Below, in pieces: positions 1 to 5,974 of a DNA stretch of 7,967 nucleotides. The notes below the pieces were generated by a model that saw nothing but the letters and a program-made list of their open reading frames with translations, was not told where the DNA came from and ran no database searches. Both the position numbers and the translations under genes were made by a program. This DNA is from an uncultured Eubacteriales bacterium (GTDB taxonomy: Bacteria > Bacillota > Clostridia > Oscillospirales > Ruminococcaceae): assembly GCA_902493155.1 (NCBI GenBank), contig CABUOE010000103.1, forward strand, positions 1 through 7,967. The letters run 5' to 3'. Within the stretch, counting starts at the first letter, position 1; every line of letters begins with the position of its first letter.

Positions 1-639
1 ACGGTAGGACAGAAAAAATACATTCAAACCATCCAGAACAATCCCATCACCCTGGGCGTCGGCCCCGCCGGTACCGGCAAAACCTATCTGGCCGTGGCCA
101 TGGCGGTAAAAGCTTTCCGCGCAGGCACTGTAGAGCGGATCATTCTGACCCGGCCGGCGGTAGAAGCGGGGGAAAAGCTGGGCTTCCTGCCCGGCGATTT
201 GCAGAATAAGGTCGACCCTTATCTGCGTCCCCTTTACGACGCGTTGTTTGACTTTTTGGGGGCGGAAAACTTTTTAAAATACCAGGAACGGGGCAATATT
301 GAGGTGGCGCCTCTCGCCTATATGCGCGGGAGGACGCTGGATGAATCCTTCATCATTCTCGATGAGGCGCAGAACACTACTCGGGAACAGATGAAGATGT
401 TCCTGACCCGGCTGGGCTTCGGCTCCAAAATCATCATCACTGGCGACGTGACCCAGATAGACCTGCCGGACAACAAAAAATCCGGCCTTTTGGAGGCCAT
501 GAAAGTGCTTCGCAACATTGACGACATCGGAATCGTCCGTTTTTCCGACAAAGATGTCGTCCGGCATAAACTCGTCCAGGACATCGTCAAGGCTTACGAC
601 AAATATTATGAGGAGGGCAAAATCAGACACCATGAATAA
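1..639 (+). CDS. phoH: PhoH family P-loop ATPase, 3' part (5' end outside window)
   Basis: The frame is open from base 1 to the TAA at 637-639, giving 212 residues. The family is about 320 residues long, so roughly the first 100 (N-terminal region) lie upstream of the window. Visible motifs, in fragment numbering: Walker A GPAGTGKT at 21-28; the conserved stretch GFLPGDLQNKVDPYLRPLYD; Walker B ILDEAQNTT with Asp121-Glu122; and the sensor-like TGDVTQIDLP. These identify the PhoH (PhoL/YbeZ-type) ATPase, a cytoplasmic protein of the helicase-like P-loop class. Its exact reaction is not settled, but it is regularly encoded next to ybeY and is thought to act with it in RNA metabolism. Here its stop codon overlaps the ybeY start by 8 bases, which suggests coupled expression. 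An internal GTG at 94 lies after Walker A and cannot be the true start. The identification is firm; the promoter and start are not visible. Confidence 0.96.
   Translation, partial: TVGQKKYIQTIQNNPITLGVGPAGTGKTYLAVAMAVKAFRAGTVERIILTRPAVEAGEKLGFLPGDLQNKVDPYLRPLYDALFDFLGAENFLKYQERGNIEVAPLAYMRGRTLDESFIILDEAQNTTREQMKMFLTRLGFGSKIIITGDVTQIDLPDNKKSGLLEAMKVLRNIDDIGIVRFSDKDVVRHKLVQDIVKAYDKYYEEGKIRHHE
611..616 (+). promoter_or_regulatory. Shine-Dalgarno AGGAGG for ybeY, widely spaced
   Basis: A perfect AGGAGG sits inside the 3' end of phoH, but 15 bases separate it from the ATG at 632. That is longer than the usual 5-9. No closer in-frame ATG, GTG or TTG was seen between them. Together with the 8-base gene overlap this suggests that ybeY translation depends partly on ribosomes finishing phoH. 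The role is inferred. Confidence 0.5.
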
Positions 640-1135
640 GGTTAAAGTTGTGATTTCCAATCGACAGAATGAGGTAAAGATTCCCACGGGGATTCGTTTG
701 CTGGTTAGACGCTGCTGTAACGCAGCCCTCAAAGAAGAAAAGTTTACCGAGGACGCAGAAATCGCCGTTTCCTTTGTGGACAACAAGGAAATCCAGGAAC
801 TGAACGCCAAATACCGCAACAAGGATATTTCCACCGACGTGCTGTCTTTCCCCTTAGGGGAGAACGGCAAATATGACCGCAATGAGCAAACCGGCGCTCT
901 TTTATTGGGCGACATCGTCATTTCCCTGCCCAAAGCGGTAGAGCAGGCCGAGTTTTATGGCCATAGCCTCCAACGGGAAATCGGCTTTTTGACGGTTCAC
1001 TCCATGTTCCACCTGTTGGGATACGACCATGAAAACGGCGGCGTGGAAGCCGTCCGCATGCGGGAAAAAGAAGAGACTGTCCTGACGATGCTGGGCATCC
1101 CCAGAGGTGCCAGCTATGTATTAGAAAATGAATAA
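632..1135 (+). CDS. ybeY: Endoribonuclease YbeY (rRNA maturation factor), 167 aa
   Basis: YbeY is a metal-dependent single-strand endoribonuclease of the UPF0054 family that works in 16S rRNA 3'-end maturation and 70S ribosome quality control. The signature is plain: HSMFHLLGYDH at residues 123-133, giving the three metal-binding histidines His123, His127 and His133. The usual Gly after the first His is Ser here, and the usual Leu before the second is Phe. The upstream family motif TDVLSFPLG begins near residue 69, and GDIVIS is near 93-98. The length matches the family (about 150-170 aa). The open frame extends back to 518, inside phoH, but the family-like N-terminus MNKVKVVISN begins at ATG 632, so I chose that start. 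An in-frame ATG at 608 lies before the ribosome binding site and would add eight unfamiliar residues. It overlaps phoH and dgkA by 8 bases each, in the usual phoH-ybeY-dgkA-era order. Confidence 0.95.
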   Translation: MNKVKVVISNRQNEVKIPTGIRLLVRRCCNAALKEEKFTEDAEIAVSFVDNKEIQELNAKYRNKDISTDVLSFPLGENGKYDRNEQTGALLLGDIVISLPKAVEQAEFYGHSLQREIGFLTVHSMFHLLGYDHENGGVEAVRMREKEETVLTMLGIPRGASYVLENE

Positions 1136-1613
1136 ACTAGAGGAACAGCGCCGCGCGCTGCTCAAAAGCTTTCTGTACGCTTTACGGGGAATCCGTTACT
1201 GCGTCAAAAACGAAAGAAATATGCGCATCCATATCAGCGCAGCAGTTTTAATTGCTGCGTTTTCTTTCGTATACGGACTTTCTGCGGTGGAATATGGAAT
1301 GCTTTTTTTCGCCATCGGTTTTGTCATCGTGGCGGAAATGTTCAACACCGGCATCGAAGTGGTCATCAATTTAGAGATGCCCTCCTATCATAACTTAGCT
1401 AAAATCGGCAAAGACGTGGCGGCAGGAGCGGTTCTGGTGGCAGCGATTACCGCCGTCCTCATTGGGCTGAGCTTATTTCTCCACTTTCCGAAGCTTTCGG
1501 ACACTCTGTGGGCCATCGTAACCACCCCTCACCTGTTAATCGCTTTTATCCTGCTCATTGGGACGGGAATCCTTTTTGCCTTTTGGGGCAATCTTCTGTT
1601 TCGCCAAAAATAA
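1128..1613 (+). CDS. dgkA: DgkA-family lipid kinase (diacylglycerol/undecaprenol kinase), 161 aa with extra C-terminal membrane segment
   Basis: This is a small integral-membrane kinase. In Gram-positives the family mainly phosphorylates undecaprenol, recycling the carrier lipid for cell-wall synthesis; E. coli DgkA uses diacylglycerol. Family motifs: ALRGIRYCVKNERNMRIHI at 18-36; the active-site stretch AEMFNTGIEVVINL with Glu70, Asn73 and Glu77; then AKIGKDVAAGAVLVAA with Lys95 and Asp96. Predicted membrane helices lie at about 34-54, 57-77 and 97-120, as in the family, followed by a fourth hydrophobic segment near 133-155. The usual length is about 120-135 aa, so some 30-40 residues are added at the C-terminus. 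The position usually occupied by Asp after EAVV (Asp80 in E. coli) is Asn81 here. The start at ATG 1128 overlaps the ybeY stop by 8 bases and has no well-placed ribosome binding site; the nearest purine-rich match, AGAGG near 1103-1107, is about 20 bases away. Coupling to ybeY is therefore likely. The substrate is inferred from lineage. Confidence 0.92.
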   Translation: MNKLEEQRRALLKSFLYALRGIRYCVKNERNMRIHISAAVLIAAFSFVYGLSAVEYGMLFFAIGFVIVAEMFNTGIEVVINLEMPSYHNLAKIGKDVAAGAVLVAAITAVLIGLSLFLHFPKLSDTLWAIVTTPHLLIAFILLIGTGILFAFWGNLLFRQK

Positions 1614-1638
1614 GAGAACCTAAGAAAAGGAATTTTAT

Positions 1639-2535
1639 ATGAGTACAAAATCTGCATTCGTCGCCATCGTCGGTAAAGCAAACGTAGGGAAATCTTCCCT
1701 CCTAAACGCCCTGCTGGGCGAAAAAATCGCCATCGTTTCCTCCAAACCCCAAACCACCCGTACTCGGATCACCGGCGTGCTCACCGAAGGGGACTTGCAG
1801 CTGGTTTTCCTGGACACCCCCGGCTTCCACAAGGCCAAAACAAAACTGAGCGGCCATATGAATAACGTCGTCACCAACAGTATCGGCGATGTCGATCTGG
1901 TTTTGTTCGTGGTAGAGCCTAAAGGTAAAATGAATGAGGAGGAGCTGAAACTCATCGAGACTTTCAAGCAGCGGAAGCTCCCCGTTTTTCTCGTCATCAA
2001 CAAAATTGATTTAGTAGAACCGGACGACATCCTCATCCGTATCGGCGAGCTGCAGAACTTACACGATTTTGAAGCGGTGGTGCCCATCAGTGTCACCGAA
2101 CAAAGCGGCCTCGACATTTTGATGAAAGAGCTCTCCGCCCATACGCCGGAAGGCCCCCACTACTTCCCCGACGACACCTTGACCGATCAGCCGGAACGGG
2201 TCATCGCCGGCGAAGTGATTCGGGAAAAAATTCTCCGCAACATGCGGGATGAAATCCCCCATGGCACCGCTGTTTCCATCGAAAAAATGCGGGAACGGGA
2301 GGAAGGCGGCATTCTGGACATCGAAGCCAACATCTACTGCGAAAAAGACAGCCACAAAGGTATGATCATCGGCAAGGGCGGTTCCATGCTCAAAAAAATC
2401 GCGTCGGAAGCGAGAGCAGATCTGGAAGAATTTTTAGATGTCAAAATCAATCTGAAATGCTGGGTCAAGGTACGAGATGACTGGCGCAACAACGAAAATA
2501 TCATTCGTTCTCTGGGCCTGAAATTCGAAGGATAA
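1639..2535 (+). CDS. era: GTPase Era, 298 aa
   Basis: Era is an essential GTPase that binds the 3' end of 16S rRNA and assists late 30S subunit assembly. The GTPase domain shows G1 GKANVGKS at residues 12-19, the G2-region PQTTRTRITGV at 38-47, G3 DTPG at 59-62 and G4 NKID at 121-124. The G5 region reads PISVTEQSG near 149-157, where the common form is S-A. The linker LTDQPERVIAGEVIREKIL (181-199) is typical of Era. The KH RNA-binding domain carries GMIIGKGGSMLKKI at 241-254 and ends in the family-like WVKVRDDWRNNENIIRSLG. The length (298) is standard. The start ATG 1639 is preceded by an AAGGA-type site at 1627-1631, about 7 bases upstream. It lies 25 bases after dgkA in the same direction. 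Bacillus has cdd between dgkA and era; it is absent here. Confidence 0.97.
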   Translation: MSTKSAFVAIVGKANVGKSSLLNALLGEKIAIVSSKPQTTRTRITGVLTEGDLQLVFLDTPGFHKAKTKLSGHMNNVVTNSIGDVDLVLFVVEPKGKMNEEELKLIETFKQRKLPVFLVINKIDLVEPDDILIRIGELQNLHDFEAVVPISVTEQSGLDILMKELSAHTPEGPHYFPDDTLTDQPERVIAGEVIREKILRNMRDEIPHGTAVSIEKMREREEGGILDIEANIYCEKDSHKGMIIGKGGSMLKKIASEARADLEEFLDVKINLKCWVKVRDDWRNNENIIRSLGLKFEG

Positions 2536-2664
2536 GGTTGGGAAGCATCGGAAAAAGCTGGAAAAAGCCTTACCTTGCAAACTTTTTCCACCTATATTTC
2601 CTCTCAAACCGTAAAAAATGATAACACAAAATCGTTTTACAGCACGGATGAGGGAGGAAACAAC
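2536..2664 (+). other. 129-base gap between era and yqzL, with a 9-bp inverted repeat
   Basis: This is the largest non-coding stretch in the + strand cluster. TGGAAAAAG at 2559-2567 pairs perfectly with CTTTTTCCA at 2582-2590 around a 14-base loop, and GGAAAAAGC occurs twice in tandem (2550-2558 and 2560-2568). No T-run follows the hairpin, so it does not look like a standard terminator. A TTG at 2575 opens the yqzL frame early, but the 30 residues it would add resemble nothing I know, so I treat the stretch as untranslated. AGGGAGGA just before 2665 is the yqzL ribosome binding site. Confidence 0.5.
2570..2598 (+). promoter_or_regulatory. Possible weak sigma-A promoter for yqzL-recO-mutS2
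   Basis: TTACCT at 2570-2575 (three of six matches to TTGACA) and TATATT at 2593-2598 (five of six matches to TATAAT) are separated by 17 bases. This would give yqzL-recO-mutS2 their own start of transcription within the larger cluster. The -35 is poor and the region is AT-rich, so a chance match is quite possible. It overlaps the inverted repeat described in the same gap. Confidence 0.25.
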
Positions 2665-2862
2665 ATGGATGACCTGAAAGCAAGCTCCGCATGGCAGCAA
2701 TTCGAAAAAACCGGTAAAGTTTCGGACTATCTCCTGTTCAAAAATCTGGCCGACGTTTCTTATGGGGAGGGAAAAAACCTTGACAGTCAAAACCCACGGA
2801 ATCGTTTTGGCACAGACGCCTCTCAGTTCACAGGACAAAAGATTGACCCTTCTCACTTCTGA
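2665..2862 (+). CDS. yqzL: YqzL-like small protein, 65 aa, function unknown
   Basis: This small ORF begins with ATG 2665 behind a strong AGGGAGGA (2651-2658) at 6 bases. The protein has the pattern AWQQFEKTGKVSDYLLFKNL at residues 9-28, which matches the W..F..TG...YLL.K core I recall for B. subtilis YqzL (about 47 aa), encoded between era and recO. Position and motif together make this a YqzL homologue. The family has no established function that I know of. It is longer than the Bacillus form. Residues 39-65, including the unfamiliar tail ending KIDPSHF, are read from DNA that also encodes the start of recO in another frame. The extra tail could therefore be a by-product of the overlap. No membrane segment or signal peptide is seen. 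I am sure of the gene and less sure that the last 27 residues are under selection. Confidence 0.8.
   Translation: MDDLKASSAWQQFEKTGKVSDYLLFKNLADVSYGEGKNLDSQNPRNRFGTDASQFTGQKIDPSHF
2764..2771 (+). promoter_or_regulatory. Ribosome binding site GGGGAGGG that sets the recO TTG start
   Basis: GGGGAGGG ends 8 bases before the TTG at 2780, an ideal spacing. The alternative ATG at 2762 lies immediately before this site and has no comparable signal upstream. The site lies inside the yqzL coding region. Confidence 0.7.
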
Positions 2863-3532
2863 TTTGGGGCTTGTGGACGCCATCGCCCGTAACGTATCGG
2901 GCGCTCGCTCCAAGCTTTCGGCTGCGGCGGAAGTGCTGGCATACAACGACTTTTGCCTCTTTAAAGGCAAAAGCGGCTACATAGTAAACTCCGCCGATTT
3001 GGAAAACAACTTTTACGGGTTGCGGGAAGACCTTGTAAACCTTTCCTTAGCCGGTTATTTCTGTGAGCTCACCCGTTTTGTCCTCCCTTCTGAGGACAAC
3101 GGCGGCGAAATCCTTCGCCTGCTCCTCAACACCCTCTACCTGTTGGAGAAAAAGAAGCGCACCCCCACCTTTTTAAAGCCTATTTACGAATTACGGCTGC
3201 TTTCCCTGTCTGGATTTGCCCCCAACCTTCAAGACTGCTGCATCTGTGGTGAAGTTGGGCAAAAAGAAGTCTATTTTCTTCCAGTGGAGGGCAGGCTCAT
3301 TTGCGGGGATTGCCTTCTGAAGCATCCCTACGACCAATTAAAAATCATTCTGCCGGATGCTGTTCGCAAAGCCATGGAATACATCCTTAACGCGGACATC
3401 CGGCAGCTTTTTGCGTTCCAGCTAACCTCTGACAGCGAAAAACTGCTGGAGGCGGTGAGCGAGGCCTTCACTCTCTGCCACGCAGGGAGCAAATTCAAGT
3501 CGCTTGAATTTTACAAAAGTATCACCATCTGA
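2780..3532 (+). CDS. recO: DNA repair protein RecO, 250 aa, TTG start
   Basis: RecO acts in the cytoplasm in recombinational repair: with RecR (and RecF) it loads RecA on SSB-coated single-stranded DNA and anneals complementary strands. The N-terminal OB-fold carries the family pattern KTHGIVLAQTP...RLTLLTSDLGLVDAIARN (about residues 4-38). The C-terminal part has a four-cysteine zinc-binding site, CxxC at Cys153/Cys156 and CxxC at Cys175/Cys178 (an additional Cys154 lies between the first pair), and ends KSLEFYKSI as is common in Firmicutes. Starting at TTG 2780 gives the standard length and N-terminus; ATG 2762 would add MGREKT and lacks a ribosome binding site. The first 83 bases overlap yqzL in a different frame. 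mutS2 follows after 18 bases, whereas Bacillus has glyQS there. Confidence 0.95.
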   Translation: MTVKTHGIVLAQTPLSSQDKRLTLLTSDLGLVDAIARNVSGARSKLSAAAEVLAYNDFCLFKGKSGYIVNSADLENNFYGLREDLVNLSLAGYFCELTRFVLPSEDNGGEILRLLLNTLYLLEKKKRTPTFLKPIYELRLLSLSGFAPNLQDCCICGEVGQKEVYFLPVEGRLICGDCLLKHPYDQLKIILPDAVRKAMEYILNADIRQLFAFQLTSDSEKLLEAVSEAFTLCHAGSKFKSLEFYKSITI

Positions 3533-3550
3533 CTATTTTGAGGAATTATA

Positions 3551-5926
3551 ATGAACGAAAAATACAGTAAAACGCTGGAACTGGACAAAATCCTGTCCAT
3601 GCTGGCGGAACTCACCTGCTGCGACGACGCGCGGGACGCGGCCATGGCCATCGAGCCCATGACCGACATAGACGACGTCCGGCGGGAAGTGCAGCGGACA
3701 AATGACGCCTTTCAGCTCACCGTCCGCTTTGGCACCCCCTCCTTTGTACGGGTGCGCAATCCGGCGGCCCGGCTCAAAATCGCCGAGGCAGGCGGCGTAT
3801 TGTCGCCCAAGGAGCTTCTAAACATCGAAGCGATCCTTCGACAGGGAAAACTGCTCGCCCAGTGGTCCAACCAGTTCCCTAACGAAGAGAACTCCATCAC
3901 TGAGCCGCTTTTTTCCATCTATCAAAACAATTCCCTTATGCGGGAAATCTCCTCCGCCATTGTCAGCGAAGAGGAAATCGACGACAATGCCTCCCCAGAG
4001 CTTTCCGCCATCCGCCGCAAAATCCGGCAGACGGAACTAAAAGCCCGAGACAAAATGGAGCAGATGATCCGCTCCAGCACCTATCAGAAATACCTCCAGG
4101 ACAACATCATCACCACTCGTGACGGGCGGTTTGTCATCCCGGTCAAAGCGGAATATAAAAACGAGGTGGGCGGCCTTGTCCACGATACCTCCGCCAGCGG
4201 CTCCACTTATTTTATCGAGCCTGCCAGCGTCGTGGAAGCCAACAACGAAATCCGCGTTCTACAATCCAAAGAACAGGCGGAAATCGAGCGGATTCTGGCG
4301 GAGCTCTCAGCTCACTGCGCCGATTGCAGTGAGGACATCTCCATCCTATTCCGGGAAATCATCGACCTGAATATCCTTTTCTGCAAAAGCACTCTGGCCT
4401 CCCGGATGAATGCCCAGGCTCCGAAAATCGTCGACAACGGTGTCATCCACCTGAGGAAGGCGCGACACCCTCTCATTGACCCGAAAAAAGTCGTGCCCAT
4501 CGACGTGTATCTGGGAGAGGATTTTTCCTGCCTCGTCATCACCGGCCCCAACACCGGCGGCAAAACTGTCACCTTGAAAACCCTGGGGCTTCTCACTCTG
4601 ATGACCATGTGTGGCCTGCTGATTCCCGTGGCCGACAACTCCACTATTTCGGTTTTTGACGAAATCTTGGTGGATATTGGCGACGAACAGAGCATTGAGC
4701 AGTCCCTCTCCACCTTCTCGGCTCATATGACGAACATCATCTCTATCTTAGGCAAAGCCGATTACCGTTCCCTTGTCCTGGTGGACGAATTGGGCTCCGG
4801 TACCGACCCGGTGGAGGGCGCCGCGTTAGCTACCTCCATCCTCGAAACGCTCAAAGCCAAAGGCTCCAAAATCGCCGCTACCACCCATTACGCGGAGCTG
4901 AAAATGTACGCTTTACAGACCGAAGGGGTGGAAAACGCCTGCTGCGAATTCGACGTGGAAAGCCTCCGCCCCACCTACCGGCTTTTAATCGGCGTACCTG
5001 GACGCTCCAACGCCTTTGCCATCTCTCAGCGGCTGGGGCTTTCCGAAGACATCATCGACCATGCAAAATCCCTCGTCCAGAGCGAAAACAAACGGTTTGA
5101 GGACGTCATCGACACCCTGGAGGAATCCCGCCACGAGTACGAGTCCTTGACCCGTCAGCTGGAGGAAAAAAACAGAGAGATCGAACGCACCCGCCAGGAA
5201 GTCCGGGAGCACAAAGAGCGCCTCTCCGCTGAAAAGGCAAAAGAGGTGGAAAAGGCCAAAAATCAGGCCATGAAAATCGTCTCCGACGTGCGGGCCCAAG
5301 CCGACGCTTTGATGGACGAGTTAAACGAGCTTCGTAAGCAGAAAGACAAGGCTGATTTCTCCGCCAAAACCTTGGCCGCCCGGTCAGGGCTCAAAAACCG
5401 TCTGGACAAAATCCATGACGCGGCAAACCCCATCGCAAAGCGGGAAAATATCAGCTATACCCTGCCTCGCCCCCTGAAACCCGGCGATGAGGTGCTCATC
5501 TTCGATATCGACAAGGAAGGCACCGTCATCAAAGCCGCCGACAAGGCGGGAAACGTGCTTGTACAGGCGGGCATCATGAAAACCAAGGTGAACCAGTCAA
5601 ATCTCCGGCTTTTAGACAAAAAACCGAAAGTCAAGTTCGGCGGTTCCACCATCAAGCCCTCCCGGGGCACCGCTCAAAGAAACGCCAAATCAGAATGCGA
5701 TCTTCGAGGTATGACGGTGGAGGAGGCGCTGATGGATTTGGACAGCTTTATCGACAACGCCGTGCTGTCAAATCTCCATCAGATCACCATTATCCACGGC
5801 AAGGGAACCGGCGCCCTCCGCGCCGCGGTGCAGCAGCATCTTAAGCAGCATAAAAATATCCGAACCTTCCGCCTGGGCGTCTTTGGAGAAGGCGAAGCGG
5901 GTGTCACCATCGCCGAATTGAAATAG
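3551..5926 (+). CDS. mutS2: MutS2 ATPase with C-terminal Smr domain, 791 aa
   Basis: MutS2 lacks the mismatch-recognition domain of MutS. It has been linked to suppression of recombination and, in B. subtilis, to splitting or rescue of collided ribosomes. Domains in order: N-terminal core and lever region to about 290; ATPase with Walker A GPNTGGKT at 332-339, signature-like SLSTFSAHM at 385-393, Walker B LVDELGSGTDP with Asp412-Glu413, and switch His446 in TTHYAELK; a charged coiled coil at about 511-600; a KOW-like beta domain at about 638-690 starting PRPLKPGDEV; and the Smr domain from about 714 with DLRG at 717-720 and HGKGTG at 749-754. The Smr motif is CDLRG, where LDLRG is more usual. 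The length matches B. subtilis MutS2 (785 aa). The ATG at 3551 has GAGGA (3540-3544) six bases upstream. It is the last gene of the run and ends five bases before a strong terminator stem. Confidence 0.97.
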   Translation: MNEKYSKTLELDKILSMLAELTCCDDARDAAMAIEPMTDIDDVRREVQRTNDAFQLTVRFGTPSFVRVRNPAARLKIAEAGGVLSPKELLNIEAILRQGKLLAQWSNQFPNEENSITEPLFSIYQNNSLMREISSAIVSEEEIDDNASPELSAIRRKIRQTELKARDKMEQMIRSSTYQKYLQDNIITTRDGRFVIPVKAEYKNEVGGLVHDTSASGSTYFIEPASVVEANNEIRVLQSKEQAEIERILAELSAHCADCSEDISILFREIIDLNILFCKSTLASRMNAQAPKIVDNGVIHLRKARHPLIDPKKVVPIDVYLGEDFSCLVITGPNTGGKTVTLKTLGLLTLMTMCGLLIPVADNSTISVFDEILVDIGDEQSIEQSLSTFSAHMTNIISILGKADYRSLVLVDELGSGTDPVEGAALATSILETLKAKGSKIAATTHYAELKMYALQTEGVENACCEFDVESLRPTYRLLIGVPGRSNAFAISQRLGLSEDIIDHAKSLVQSENKRFEDVIDTLEESRHEYESLTRQLEEKNREIERTRQEVREHKERLSAEKAKEVEKAKNQAMKIVSDVRAQADALMDELNELRKQKDKADFSAKTLAARSGLKNRLDKIHDAANPIAKRENISYTLPRPLKPGDEVLIFDIDKEGTVIKAADKAGNVLVQAGIMKTKVNQSNLRLLDKKPKVKFGGSTIKPSRGTAQRNAKSECDLRGMTVEEALMDLDSFIDNAVLSNLHQITIIHGKGTGALRAAVQQHLKQHKNIRTFRLGVFGEGEAGVTIAELK

Positions 5927-5930
5927 CAGA

Positions 5931-5960
5931 AAAACTCCCCCTCATACGAGGGGGAGTTTT
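5931..5960. terminator. Bidirectional intrinsic terminator between mutS2 and potD
   Basis: AAAACTCCCCCTC (5931-5943) pairs perfectly with GAGGGGGAGTTTT (5948-5960) around the loop ATAC. This is a 13-bp stem with a G+C-rich centre. Reading rightward, a run of six T (5957-5962) follows the stem centre. Reading leftward, the complement of the A-run at 5930-5934 gives five T. It lies between convergent genes, 4 bases after the mutS2 stop and 14 before the potD stop, so it can end both transcripts. Confidence 0.93.
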
Positions 5961-5974
5961 TTAGAAACTTTTCC

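Noticed and set aside
518..631. Upstream extension of the ybeY frame
   Set aside because: The extra 38 residues are Ser/Thr-rich, lie inside phoH in another frame and do not match YbeY. A good AGGAGG lies downstream of these starts.
274..933. 219-residue open frame on the - strand across phoH and ybeY
   Set aside because: It lies opposite two firmly identified genes and crosses their junction. The protein is low-complexity in places and resembles no family; it has the look of a shadow of codon bias.
2613..2640. Short inverted repeat GTAAAA...TTTTAC before yqzL
   Set aside because: Only six A/T-rich pairs, likely by chance in an AT-rich gap.
2575..2664. Upstream TTG extension of the yqzL frame by 30 residues
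   Set aside because: ATG 2665 has a strong ribosome binding site at 6 bases and begins just before the conserved core. The extension has neither signal nor family match.
2434..2970. 178-residue - strand open frame across the end of era, yqzL and recO
   Set aside because: It is opposite three supported genes, has no ribosome binding site that I could see and resembles no family.
4312..4726. Two overlapping - strand open frames (133 and 126 residues) opposite mutS2
   Set aside because: Both are antisense to the conserved ATPase domain of MutS2, in two different frames, with no recognisable motif.
4985..5299. 104-residue - strand open frame opposite the MutS2 coiled coil
   Set aside because: It is hydrophobic and repetitive because it is the complement of charged Glu/Lys-rich coiled-coil codons; no start signal was found.
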